64,000 nucleotides of DNA from Psychrobacillus sp042885655 (GTDB lineage Bacteria; Bacillota; Bacilli; Bacillales_A; Planococcaceae). This document shows, piece by piece, positions 25,430-37,200 of this stretch. The position numbers and the translations under genes are program-made. A model generated the notes under the pieces. It did no database searches. It saw only the letters and a list, made by a program, of their open reading frames with translations, and was not told the origin of the DNA. The stretch's first letter is position 1; the number at the start of each line of letters is the position of its first letter. The DNA is taken from contig NZ_JBHVRO010000003.1 in the NCBI RefSeq assembly GCF_042885655.1, positions 434,001 through 498,000 on the forward strand. The letters run 5' to 3'.

Positions 25430-28400
25430 TTGTTGAAATTTAGAAGAATTTTACTTATGGCATTAATCTTTATGTTGTCATTTAGTAACGTTGCATTCGG
25501 AATGGGGACGGTTTCTAATGCGAAGAGTAAGATTAACTTGTCTACACTTCAATTACAAAAACCTGAACATAATATTCCAGAAAGATTAGTAGATCCAGAA
25601 AATCCAGACGAAAAAGTTCGGATTATTGTAGAGCTTAATAATGCTCCAACAATTGAAAAAGCAACAAAAAAAGGTGTACTTTATAAGGAATTAAACTCTT
25701 CAGATCGTAAGAGTTTAGAAGCAACTGTTACAAAAGAACAAGTTGATGTACAAAGTACTATTACACAAGAAGCACCAACCATTGAATACTTAGAAAGTTT
25801 TACAACTGTCTTCAATGGTTTTTCTGCTGAGGTTGAAGCGAAATATGTAGATCAAATAGCATCTCTTCCAGGTGTAAAAGCTGTCTATGAGTCTACTGAA
25901 TACGATCGCCCAACTGAAAAACCAGAGATGATTTATTCAAAAGAATTGGTACAAGCACAACGCGCTTGGAATGAATACGGAGTCAAAGGCGAAGGTATGG
26001 TAGTAGGTATTATCGATACCGGTATCGACCCAAGTCATAAAGACATGATCTTAACAGATAATTCAAAAGGGATAATTACACAAGCAAAAGTAAATCAGCT
26101 ATTAGCTGATGGAACAATTGAAAATGGCCAATTTTATACAGCAAAAGTGCCGTTTGGTTATAACTATATGGACGGTAATAACCAAATATTAGACCTTGGA
26201 CCTGATGCTTCTATGCACGGTATGCACGTAGCTGGTACTGTAGGAGCAAATGGTAATGAACAAAACGGTGGAATAAAAGGAGTTGCACCGGAAGCACAAC
26301 TTTTAGCGTTAAAAGTTTTCGGTAATGATCCTGGATATCCATCAACTTTTGGAGACATTTATGTTAAAGCTATTGATGATGCGATTAAACTTGGAGCGGA
26401 TGTCCTAAATATGTCTTTAGGCTCGACTGCAGGTTTTGTGGATGCAAGTAATCCAGAGCAACAAGCAGTAAAAAGAGCAACCGATAATGGAGTTCTAGTT
26501 GCAATTTCAGCTGGTAACTCAAATATGTTCGGTTCTGGAACATTTTATCCGTATGCTGAAAATCAAGATTATGGGCTAACGGGAGCTCCGAGTGTATCTT
26601 ATAATTCTTTTGGTGTTGCTTCATTTGAAAATAGTGTAATCACTGCATATAGTTTCGATTATCAATTTGATAAAGTAAAAGCTGGTAATGCAATGTATTT
26701 ACTAGCAAATGATGCAGATCCAATGAAAACTCTAGCAAAACCTACTGCAATATTGGACGCAGGTATTGGAAATCCTCAAGACTTTGTAGGGAAAGATTTC
26801 AAAGGCAAAATTGCTTTAATTAGTCGTGGTACTATTGATTTTGTTACTAAAGGAAAAAATGCACAAGCTGCAGGTGCAATAGGGGTTATTATTTATAATA
26901 ACGCATCGGGAACAATTAATATGGCAACGGATCCTACGATTAAAATTCCTTATATGTTTGCACTTCAAACAGATGGATTGAAATTAAAAGCAGCATTAGA
27001 TAGTGGTAAAGCTGTTACTGTTTCATTTGAAGGGAATTTTGTTGAAACTCCGAATACAAATGCTGGAAAAATGAGTGATTTCACTTCTTGGGGTCCTACT
27101 CCAAACCTAGATTTCAAGCCGGAAATTACAGCTCCAGGTGGAAACATTTTCTCAACATTAAATAACGATAAATATGGTTTAATGAGTGGTACTTCTATGG
27201 CAGCACCACATGTTTCTGGAGGTACGGCACTAATCTTAGAACGTGTGAATAAAGAATTTAAATTAACAGGATATAACAGAGTTCAAATGGCGAAGAACTT
27301 ATTAATGAATACATCGAAACCTGTAGAGTTTAAAAAAGGTGAATTTGTATCACCTCGTCGTCAAGGTGCTGGATTAATGCAACTTGCGAATGCACTTTCT
27401 ACAGATGTTGTCGTTACTAATAAGGCAACGGGTGAAGGAAAAGTTGCGCTTAAAGAAATTCAAAATAACAAAATTTCCTTCACATTAGAAGCAAAGAACT
27501 TTTCTAAAAATGAGAAAACGTATGATGTCAAGGTTGCAGTACAAACGGATAACGTTGCAAAAGCAAGTGGTGTAATGGTGACTGTACCGAATCAAATTGG
27601 TTCGATTGTTGTAACTAACGATGTTTCAATAAAAACATTAGATAAATTAGTAATTCCAGCAAATAGTACCAAGACATTTGATGTAGAAATTGATATAGCA
27701 GACCTTGAAGAGCTAAAGGAATATTTCACAAACGGTTTCTTCGTTGACGGTTTTGTTACATTGACTGATTCGAATGAAGCTATTACTGGCAACGTTCCAT
27801 TAACTGTTCCGTTCTTCGGATTCAACGGCAAATGGGATGAAGCTCCAATCTTTGATTACTTTGCATGGGACGACATGTCATATTGGGGATACACTGCATT
27901 AGCAGATGAACAAGGAAACTTTATTGATGGTGGAGGAAATTTTGACTCAACTCGTTTTGGTTTCTCTCCAAACGGGGATGGAGTTCGTGACAAAGCTATC
28001 CCAGTATTCTCCCTATTCCGTAATGCGAAAGAGTTAAAAGTACAAGTATTAGATAGTACAGGAAAAGTGGTTCGTACAATACGTACCGCAAAAGATCGTA
28101 CAAAACACTATATTGATTCTGCAAAAATTCCACCTTACACGTATAGTTCAAATTATGCTTGGGATGGAAAGATTAATAACAAACTTGCTGCTGATGGGGA
28201 TTACTTCATCCAAGTAAGTGCTGTAATTGATTTTGAAGGTGCCAACTGGCAATCTATCAAATTCCCAGTAAAAGTAGATACTATTGCACCAACAGCTGAA
28301 GTTACATTTGACCAAGAAACAAATAAAGTATCAGTTTCTGACTTTAAAGATAATGAAGGCGGTACTGGAGCAGATTATTGGGAAGTATATGTTAATGGAC

Positions 28401-29665
28401 AATTAATATCAAGTACACTTTCTGTTGACACAAATGAATTTGTGATTGATACACCTTTAATAAATAAAGACCGTGTTACAGTAAAAGTTGTGGACGCAGC
28501 ACAAAACTCTACCGATTATAAGTTTGCAATTACAAGTGGAGAAGAAGAAACAACGCATCCTGTCATTTTTATCACGAGCCCAGAGTTCCATGATGCTTAT
28601 AATACGAGTGAAGTTGAAGTAAACGGTTATATAGAAGACGATTCAAATATTGTTTCTGTTACAGTAAACGGTGAAGAAGCAGAATTTGATGGAGTGAACT
28701 TCTCTCATACTTTGACTTTAGAAGACGGAGTGAAAGATATAAGAGTAGCAGCAATCGACGAATTTGGTAATGAAATGCAGATTACACGTAAAATATTTGT
28801 CGATACTCAAGTTCCAACCATTTCTGTTAAGAATAATTACCCAAGTAGTACAACAAAAGACACTGTGAAAGTTAGTGTAAATATTGGGGATAACTTCGAT
28901 CAAATTCGTTTGTTAGTGAATGGAGATGAAAGATACTCTCGTGAACTTTCTGAGCCTTATGCGATGAACGGATTTAATAAAAACTTAGATCTTGATCTTG
29001 CCCTTGTAGATGGCGATAATGAATTTACTTTTGAAGTGGAAGATTTAGTTGGTCATATTTCTTCACAAACTATTACTATTAAAAAGACAAAAGTAGTGGT
29101 TGTTAATCCAGGTGGCGGTGGTGGTTCAGATTCTGGATCAGGTTCAGTTGGTCCAGCACCAACTAACCCAACAACTCCAGCTCAACCAATTTCATGTGAC
29201 GACAGTAAAACGAGCTGTCTTCAAGTGAACAAAACAACACCTTTGTACGTATTAGAAAATAATCGCTTGAAAAAAGTAGGAGAAGTAGTAAAAGGACAAA
29301 ATGCTTCTATTAAACAAGAAATTTCTCCGATGCTTGGATTAGGAGGAAACATCTGGGTGGAAAGAACAGCGGCAATTTCTTATGAAACACCATCAAAAGA
29401 AATGCTTGCTAAAAACCAATTACCAGAGAACAAACGTCCAAAACAAATGTGGAAAGGCCTCGAGCTAGCTCCAGGTCAAGTTGGTAAAGTTACTGTTTTA
29501 GAAGACACAGTTATTTGGGAATCCATTGACAAAACAACAAAACTACCAAGAATCTTGAAAAAAGGTGAACAATACCGTGTATATCGCTTTGTTCCAGGTA
29601 TGTACCAAACAACTGACAATCAATATATCGTGCAAGATTCAAACGTAGTACTAATCAAAAAATAA
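25430..29665 (+). CDS. secreted S8 subtilisin-like protease 4 (lactocepin-like) with C-terminal retention-type domain
   Basis: A 1411-residue protein from a different subtilase branch than proteases 1-3. TTG start after AAGGGGG; signal peptide (about 1-24, ending AFG); I9-type propeptide; catalytic Asp196 (GIIDTGID), His263 (SMHGMHVAGT) and Ser589 (SGTSMAAPHVSG), with a PA domain between His and Ser. An Fn3-type domain of the C5a-peptidase/lactocepin kind follows, then a FlgD-like Ig segment (FSPNGDGVRDKAIPVFSL) and two or three further Ig-like repeats, with no Big2 domain. A Gly/Ser linker and NPTTPAQP lead to the shared C-terminal domain (about 1254-1411, from SCDDSKTSC to NVVLIKK). Terminator at 29686-29729. 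Confidence 0.93.
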   Translation: MLKFRRILLMALIFMLSFSNVAFGMGTVSNAKSKINLSTLQLQKPEHNIPERLVDPENPDEKVRIIVELNNAPTIEKATKKGVLYKELNSSDRKSLEATVTKEQVDVQSTITQEAPTIEYLESFTTVFNGFSAEVEAKYVDQIASLPGVKAVYESTEYDRPTEKPEMIYSKELVQAQRAWNEYGVKGEGMVVGIIDTGIDPSHKDMILTDNSKGIITQAKVNQLLADGTIENGQFYTAKVPFGYNYMDGNNQILDLGPDASMHGMHVAGTVGANGNEQNGGIKGVAPEAQLLALKVFGNDPGYPSTFGDIYVKAIDDAIKLGADVLNMSLGSTAGFVDASNPEQQAVKRATDNGVLVAISAGNSNMFGSGTFYPYAENQDYGLTGAPSVSYNSFGVASFENSVITAYSFDYQFDKVKAGNAMYLLANDADPMKTLAKPTAILDAGIGNPQDFVGKDFKGKIALISRGTIDFVTKGKNAQAAGAIGVIIYNNASGTINMATDPTIKIPYMFALQTDGLKLKAALDSGKAVTVSFEGNFVETPNTNAGKMSDFTSWGPTPNLDFKPEITAPGGNIFSTLNNDKYGLMSGTSMAAPHVSGGTALILERVNKEFKLTGYNRVQMAKNLLMNTSKPVEFKKGEFVSPRRQGAGLMQLANALSTDVVVTNKATGEGKVALKEIQNNKISFTLEAKNFSKNEKTYDVKVAVQTDNVAKASGVMVTVPNQIGSIVVTNDVSIKTLDKLVIPANSTKTFDVEIDIADLEELKEYFTNGFFVDGFVTLTDSNEAITGNVPLTVPFFGFNGKWDEAPIFDYFAWDDMSYWGYTALADEQGNFIDGGGNFDSTRFGFSPNGDGVRDKAIPVFSLFRNAKELKVQVLDSTGKVVRTIRTAKDRTKHYIDSAKIPPYTYSSNYAWDGKINNKLAADGDYFIQVSAVIDFEGANWQSIKFPVKVDTIAPTAEVTFDQETNKVSVSDFKDNEGGTGADYWEVYVNGQLISSTLSVDTNEFVIDTPLINKDRVTVKVVDAAQNSTDYKFAITSGEEETTHPVIFITSPEFHDAYNTSEVEVNGYIEDDSNIVSVTVNGEEAEFDGVNFSHTLTLEDGVKDIRVAAIDEFGNEMQITRKIFVDTQVPTISVKNNYPSSTTKDTVKVSVNIGDNFDQIRLLVNGDERYSRELSEPYAMNGFNKNLDLDLALVDGDNEFTFEVEDLVGHISSQTITIKKTKVVVVNPGGGGGSDSGSGSVGPAPTNPTTPAQPISCDDSKTSCLQVNKTTPLYVLENNRLKKVGEVVKGQNASIKQEISPMLGLGGNIWVERTAAISYETPSKEMLAKNQLPENKRPKQMWKGLELAPGQVGKVTVLEDTVIWESIDKTTKLPRILKKGEQYRVYRFVPGMYQTTDNQYIVQDSNVVLIKK

Positions 29666-29685
29666 ATAAAATTATTATCATTAAA

Positions 29686-29729
29686 AGAGGCGTTCCTAGC
29701 GAAATTAATTGACCTAGGAGCGCCTTTTT
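29686..29729 (+). terminator. rho-independent terminator (TTCCTAG/CTAGGAG variant)
   Basis: AGGCGTTCCTAG pairs with CTAGGAGCGCCT (one G-T pair), followed by five T. Confidence 0.85.
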
Positions 29730-29775
29730 ATTACCAATACATTACTTGTGCCAGGCACCGTAATATATTGGTAAT
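29730..29775. repeat. GGTGCC palindromic element, copy 2
   Basis: Arms ATTACCAATACATTAC and GTAATATATTGGTAAT flank TTGTGCCAGGCACC. It lies between the terminators of convergent genes. The arms differ entirely from copy 1 yet still pair, with one mismatch. Confidence 0.8.
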
Positions 29776-29802
29776 ATTTAATAATGCTATTTATAGAATT
29801 AA

Positions 29803-29847
29803 AAAATCTCCTTCAGCTCGTTTGAGCCTGAAGGAGATTTTTTGTAG
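29803..29847. terminator. bidirectional terminator
   Basis: AAATCTCCTTCAG pairs with CTGAAGGAGATTT, with T runs on both sides. It ends the minus-strand HupE-like gene. Confidence 0.88.
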
Positions 29848-29862
29848 AAAAACGGTTTTCAA

Positions 29863-31014
29863 TTAAAGTAATTGGTTAACTAAGAAGTATGCACCGGCTA
29901 TTACAATTACCGCAGAAAGAACTTGTACCAATTTCAACGAGTTTTTCTGTTTGTGTAAATAGAATAGTATAGGTAGGCATATCAAGACAATTGAAAGTTG
30001 AATGACTTCAATACCAACATTGAAACTAACTAGAGCAATTGCTAAGTGACTTTTTGGTAAAGCCATTTCTTTTAATAAATCTGCAAATCCTAAACCGTGA
30101 ATTAGCCCAAACGCGAAGGTAATACCCCAACGGTGTTGAATTTTCTTGCGGAAGATGTTTTCCAATGCGACATAAACAATACTTAATGCAATGACAGATT
30201 CTACAAATAATGATGGTAGATTTACGATATCCAACACCGATAAGCTTAGTGTAATACTATGCGCAACCGTGAATGCAGTGACAATTCCAATATATTGCTT
30301 CAATGTTTGTTTTCTTAAAAGTAATGCAATTAAAAATAAAAGATGATCGTAACCTGTTAGTATGTGAAGCATTCCTAATTTGAAAAATGAAAACCAAGAA
30401 GAATTAGATTTGTGAACAGGAGTAGGTGTACTTACATTTCCTTCGCCCTGTGGAATTTGTTCCTCAGCAAGGAGCATTGTCCAACTTCGTTCACTACCTT
30501 GTAAAACAGCTTCTGTTTTTTGGTCTCCAAATGCAACTGTTACAAGGTTAACGTAGTTTGTATTCGAATCATTCACATAAAAGCCGTCCGTTAAAATAAT
30601 TGTATCCCCTGACAAGAAGCCTTCAAATGTAAAAGTCAATTTAAGAAATTGCTTATTATCTTTTTCCACTAGCTCCATCTTTTCAAGAGTAGGTGTCATT
30701 TCATGTGCACCCTTATCAAGTGCAAGTGATTCGGTAACAAGTTCTTCTAAATGGTGCTCGTTTTCATCCAGTTCACTTTTTTCTAGTTTGCCGTCTTTGT
30801 TTAAATCTACATCTTCCATTAGTTCAATGATCGACTGCGTATCGATAATAAACGTCATTTCCGTTTTCTCAGCGGTTATTTTCAAATCTGTATAGCTAGC
30901 ACTATACGGATGGGCGAATGTAGAAAGTGGTGCTACAGTCATGAATAATAGAAAAATGATGAGTGAAAAAAATGTAAGCTTTTTTCGACTACTTGTACCA
31001 GTTTTTATTATCAA
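29863..31014 (-). CDS. HupE/UreJ-family membrane protein with N-terminal extracytoplasmic domain
   Basis: A 383-residue protein. A signal-type N-terminal helix ends at TFAHPYSAS. An extracytoplasmic domain (about 40-195) includes an EF-hand-like loop, DLNKDGKLEKSELDE, likely to bind Ca. The C-terminal 180 residues hold six or seven membrane helices of the HupE/UreJ_2 type, with the conserved GYDHLLFLIALLL, FTVAHSITLSLS and LIHGLGFA segments rich in His and Asp. HupE proteins are linked to nickel or cobalt entry, but no hydrogenase or urease gene is nearby and many Bacillales members have unknown roles. Translation starts at TTG 31014, six bases after an AGGAGGA site. Confidence 0.87.
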   Translation of the reverse strand: MIIKTGTSSRKKLTFFSLIIFLLFMTVAPLSTFAHPYSASYTDLKITAEKTEMTFIIDTQSIIELMEDVDLNKDGKLEKSELDENEHHLEELVTESLALDKGAHEMTPTLEKMELVEKDNKQFLKLTFTFEGFLSGDTIILTDGFYVNDSNTNYVNLVTVAFGDQKTEAVLQGSERSWTMLLAEEQIPQGEGNVSTPTPVHKSNSSWFSFFKLGMLHILTGYDHLLFLIALLLRKQTLKQYIGIVTAFTVAHSITLSLSVLDIVNLPSLFVESVIALSIVYVALENIFRKKIQHRWGITFAFGLIHGLGFADLLKEMALPKSHLAIALVSFNVGIEVIQLSIVLICLPILFYLHKQKNSLKLVQVLSAVIVIAGAYFLVNQLL

Positions 31015-31238
31015 AATAATTCCTCCTAGTGCTATTCAAGAATAAAGTAGACTTTTTTATCCTAACAGTTTTTATATCATTTGAAAATCCATGAATTTAT
31101 TAACTTTTTGTAAAGATTATTAAAAGTCGGACTTCTGACAATAATCACTTTTCAAAGACTAAAAAGCGTTGTAAAATAGCAATAGCTTGATAAAGTTCAA
31201 GCACAATAAATCCAGCAAAAAGGGGAAAGAGGAGATTT

Positions 31239-34200
31239 ATGCAAACGAGAATGAAGGGAAAAAAACGCACTACAAGCATTTTATTAATCATCGTACTTCT
31301 TTTAAGTACGATTTTACCTTCTAGTTTAATACAAAAGGCAGAAGCACAAATTGCTGGACATGTTGTTATTAGTCAAGTGTATGGTGCTGGAGGGAATACT
31401 GGGGCAGTATTCTTAAACGATTTTATAGAATTATACAATCCGACGGATGAGGATGTCTCTTTAGATAACTGGTCTGTTCAGTATGCAAGTTCTACAGGAA
31501 ATTTTGGTACCTCTGTAACAGAATTATCCGGAACTATTAAGGCACATGGATATTATTTGATTCATGAAGCAGGTGGAGCAAATGGTAAAGCTTTACCAGA
31601 TGGTGACGTAATTGGTGGAATAGCTATGGCTGCGGCAGCTGGAAAAGTAGCCTTAGCAAACACAACTAGTCCACTTAGTGGGAGCAAACCGGCAAACGTT
31701 GTAGATTTTGTTGGATACGGAAAGGCAGCCAATGCATTTGAAGGAACAGGTTCAACAGGTGCAGATCTTAGTGCAACACTAAGTGCTCAACGTCGTCCAT
31801 ATGCAGGTATGGTCCCTAGCCCTGGAAAAGGAAATGGTTGGGATTCTGATGATAATAGTAAGGACTTTGTAAACACAGCTCCAACTCCACGCAACTCAGC
31901 AAGTCCAACTGAAAAGTTCGAGTTGAACGAAAGTGTACAACCAATTGTTGACCGAGTTTTCTATCAACAATCAGGAACAAACGTTACAGTGATGGCTACT
32001 GAAGGAACAGTTCCAAATAATGCAGTTGTCACATTTTATGGAACTTCAACGACAGGAGTAGGTGCTCTTGGTACAACAACAGCGAAAGCAGATGGCTCGT
32101 TTGTAACGACATTCGATGCATTAGTTTCACTTCCTACTTTATATATAACAGCAACAGATGCTGATAAGCCAGAAAGCGCAGCTTCAGCGGTCGATGTAGC
32201 GAAACCAACTGCAGCACTTATGCAAGATAAATTAAGCTACAATGTGGACAAGAGTAAAGTTGGTACGGTAAACGGAACAACCGCTGCACTTTCAAATGCA
32301 AGAATTTTCGTTTATGCGGATAGTGATAAAACAAATCGGTTGAGTGCACAACCAGTTATTGCAGACTCAAAAGGAAACTTTACAGTGTCAGTCAATAATG
32401 CTCCAGACACAGTTTACGTAACGCAACAAAACTATACTGCTAAAGGAATTATGCTTGAAAGTGCGACGGCCTCTGTTACAAAGCCATCAAATGAAATAAT
32501 TACCGATATTAGCACAGTTCGTCAATCCGACTCAAACGGTCATCCCATCAATCTGAATAAATATTTTACGATTGAAGGAATTATGACGATTGATAACGGA
32601 ATCCTAGGTACGCAAAAGAATAACTATTATATTCAAGATGCAACTGCAGGGATTAATATTTTCGGAAGCTTTGACCATAAATTAAACATTAAACGTGGAG
32701 ATAAGCTACGCGTTTCTGGAAAAGTCCTTGAGTACAACGGTTTAACGGAGTTTGAACCGACTAATGTTGAAAAACTATCAGAAGGCGAAACACTTCCTAC
32801 TCCGAAAAATATTACCGTTACAGATATGAATGATTTCGCAACAATCGAGCCATTGGAAGGTAGCTTAGCTACGATCAGTGGGAAAGTAACGAGCTCATCT
32901 TTATCTGGTGCTGGCTACAATGTCACGGTTGCAGATGAAAACGCAAAAACAACATTGTTGCGTGTTATGACCACTACGAAAATCGATATGGAAAAAGATA
33001 TTGTCGTGAATAAAAGCTATTCATTCACAGGCATTGTTGGTCAATATTCAACTAATGTAAATCCAAAAAATGGCTATCAATTAAACATTCGTGATGTAAA
33101 GGATATTGCTTCAATTCTTGGAATATCACACAATCAAATGAAAGAGGCTTTCAAAGATACAACTATTTCGTTTGAAGCATTCGCAGATGGAGCTGAATCC
33201 GTTACGCTTTATTACCGAAATGTTGGGAGCACCGAGTATACTCAGTTACCAATGGCTGGTGACGGACAAGGAAGATATACAGCGTCACTCCTTTCAAGTA
33301 CGTTAAACAATACAGATTTCGAGTATTACATCGAAGCAAAAGCGGGAGAAAATATTAGATTTGCAGGCTCAAGTGATGTGCCTTTTAAAGTAGTATTTGT
33401 TGATGATGCAGAAGGTCCAACATTCGCAGCAGAAATACCTTCTAATACAGCAAAAGTTGAAAGTCCACGTCCTGAAATTTCAGTTGTTATGGAAGATCCA
33501 AGTGGAGTAGATAATAAATCTATTAAGATCTTAGTAGATAATCAAGACGTAACTAAAGATGCAACTGTATCAAACACACAAGTAAAATACACACCGACTA
33601 ATGACTTAGATTTAGGTATCCATACGGTAAAAGTAACAGCAGCTGATACGAAAGGAAACGTTAGCTCGAAAGAATGGACGTTCGAAGTCGTACCTCGTTT
33701 CACAGGTGGTCATCACTACCGTGGTACAACGCATAACCACACAGTTATTTCACATGATGCTAAAGGTAGCCCAGAAGATGCATTAAAAGCTGGAAAGAAA
33801 TACGGCTATGATTACTTCGCATTTTCTGATCACTCACATGACATTGACCCTGAATTATTAGGTCAAGATACGGTCGATCATAAAGGGCAACAAGAACGTA
33901 AAGGTGGGGACGATTGGAAGCTAACGAAGGATTTAGCGAAACAATATACAAAAGACGGTGAATATGTTGTATTCCCAGCGTTTGAAATGACTTCTACTAC
34001 ATGGGGGCACTCGAATGTATTTGGAACAGATAATTTCATCGATCGTAATATTAACGGTAAACAATATCAAGATCTAAGCAAGTATTATGCATGGGTATTA
34101 ACATATGACGATATTGTAGCCCAGTTTAACCACCCGGATATGTCAAAAGATGCGTTTAATAACTTTAAGCCATACGATAAAAACGTAGATAAGTTATTTA

Positions 34201-37200
34201 CGATGCTAGAAGTAGGAAATGGTTCTGGTAGTTACGGCTATGCAAATGCAGAAGGGAAATTATTCTCTGCACTTGATTTAGGTTGGCATGTAGCTCCAAC
34301 GTACGGAGAAGATAATCATGATGGTACATGGGGTAAAACGAATGCACGTACTGTAATTGTTGCAGATGATTTAACGCAAGAGTCATTATTACATTCAATG
34401 GCGAATATGCGAGTGTACATGTCAGAAGATCCTAATTTCCAATTAGATGTATTGGCAAACGGATTCTATATGGGTTCTACTGTGGATAGTAAAACATTGA
34501 ACTTCACAATAAATGGTAAAGATCCAGTGGCAGAATCTAAAACAAATGGTTACGATTATTTATCCAACACTTACAAATCGGATGATCGTGTAAAGAATGT
34601 TGAACTTATTTCAAATGGTGGAAAAGTGGTAGCTTCGTATTCTCCAATGACGGTAGATTTTACGTGGAAACCATCTTACACAGTTACAAGTGGTCAGCAA
34701 TGGTTTGTTGTCCGTGTTACACAAGCTGATGGGGAACGTATTTATTCAGCTCCAATTTGGTCAAAAGAAGAATCAGTCGATGTAAAAGTGAATAGCATTG
34801 ATATTGTTGGAGATGTTGTAATCGATGGTAACCCAGCTACTGCAAAAGTTACAGTTGGAAACTTCGGTACACAAACAGTCAACAATTTGAATGTCGACCT
34901 TTATGTTGATGTACAAGATGAAGCACATAAACTAGGTTCAGCGGTTATCAACTCCATTCTTTCAAAAGGAACAGGAGTAGCATCTATTAAATGGGACAAA
35001 CCGGTTACAGGTGACCACCAGTTAATCGCGAGCGTTACATCCAAAGATGGTGCAAATCTAGGAGATGTATCATTAATATTACCAGTAAAAGTTAAGCAAC
35101 CATTGGGTTTAAAAGTACTAATTGATGCAAAGCATGGCAATGAAAACTCAACAGGTGATACCTCCACATACGGAGATAATTTAAAAGCCTTTACTCTATT
35201 ACTTCAAAAAGAAGGATATAAAGTCGAGCAAAATAAAGCAGTCATTACATCTGATGTATTGTCAGACGTAACAATTCTAGTCATCACTCAACCAAAAACG
35301 GCTTTAACAGCTGATGAGCAAAAAGTAGTAGGCGATTTTGTGAAAGCAGGTGGCTCTGTCTTATTTGCTGGAAAAAGTAACAACGGTTCAACAGACTCAA
35401 CACTTCATAATGGGACGCTTACAGAAATCGGTACACAAATCAGAATGAGTCATGACGGTGTGTTCGATTTAAGTAAGAAAGGGAACTTTTGGAGTGACCC
35501 TGCTGTAAGTCCTTATGCAGTTCGCGCTTATCCAGGGCTTGTAGATAACTATGTGACGGACCGTGTGCCGTTTATTGATTACTACAGTGGATCAAGCTTA
35601 CAAGGAGCAGGAAATACAGCATTAACAAAAAGTGGGAAGCTGAAGTTTCTAGTTACAGGAAATGAAACAACGTATCAAGGAAATGTGAAAAATGGTAGCT
35701 TCGTATACGACGATGTGTCTGATGATCACGGAGGTTCAGCTATTCCATTAATCGTTTCTGATGAAATTGGTGCTAAGGGACGTATTATTGTGTCAGGTAT
35801 GAATACGTTCAATGATAAACAAATGGATGAATCATTTGAGCCAAAAGGAAATCCTCAGTTTATCTTGAATGCAGTTAACTGGCTAGCTCATCGTGATACG
35901 AAAACCACGAAAATTGAAGATGCTCGAAAACTTGCAGACGAGACGCCAGTTGTTATTGAAGGAACAGTGACAACCGCAGCAGGTGTATTCTTCGATGCGT
36001 TCTATGTTCAAGATGCAACTGGTGGTATCATGGCCTTCAATGAAGTTCCTGCAGGCTCATTAAAATTAGGTGATACAGTTCGTATTTACGGTCATATTAA
36101 AACATTTGAAAATAACAAAGAAATTGAGTTTGGTAAATTTGATATTGATGTTATTAAGACAGGAACAGGTGCTGCAGTTGCTCCGAAAGATGTAACAACT
36201 GGAACAGCGACGTCAGCAGCGAATCAAGGTCTGCTTGTTAAAGTAAAAGGAAAAGTGACTTCGAAATATGATGACACTTCTTATGTAATCAATGATGGAA
36301 CAGGTAATTTATTAGTCTTTACAGATGGATACATTGAAAATCAAGGAATTCCTGTGCCCCAATTGAACGTTGGCGACACTTTAGAGGCTGTAGGCTTATC
36401 TGGGGAGTTTTCAGGTGGCTCACGAATTCGTGTCCGAGATACGAAAGAGTTGAAAGCGACTCCTGGAACGGACAATGGTAATCCAGTAGTAGAAATAAGT
36501 GTTGATAAAAAATCAATTGAAATGACAAAAGGTGATACAGTTCAACTTCATGTTAAACAAATCACTACAACAAATGATGGAAAATCAACTGAAAAAGACG
36601 TAACAAATGAAGCAATATATACAGTAGAAAAAGCAAATGTCGCTTCTGTTACAAAGGGATTAGTGACTGCAAAAGTACAAGGAACAACTAACATTACCAT
36701 TGCATTTGAACAAAAAGAGGTAGTTGTTAGTGTTACAGTGAAAAATCCTGGTGGTGGAAATCAAGGTGGTGGAAACCAAGGTGGTGGAAATCAAGGTAAT
36801 GGAAATCAAGGTAATGGAAAAGTAGAAGATATCAAAGTGGATAAAGACAGTGGAACATCTTTCCCACAAACGCCGATTAAGCGTACTACAGAACCTAATG
36901 GTACTGTAAAAGATGAATTAACTTTAACAACGGATACTGTGAAAGAAACAGTAGCAAAATTAAAAGAACAACATCAAGATACTGCAAGAATGGTTATTCC
37001 AGATAAGGAAGACAAAGTCAGCGAAGTAAGTGTAACTGTTCCAAAAGAAGCAGTGGGTACACTAGCTAACGGAAAAACAAATCTAGAAATCTTTTCGGAT
37101 AATTTGCATCTGTTTATTCCACAAACTTCGATGCAAAATTTTGGAGCAGACCTATTCTTCCATGTTGTTCCATTAAAAGAGCAAGTACAGAAAAATGAAG

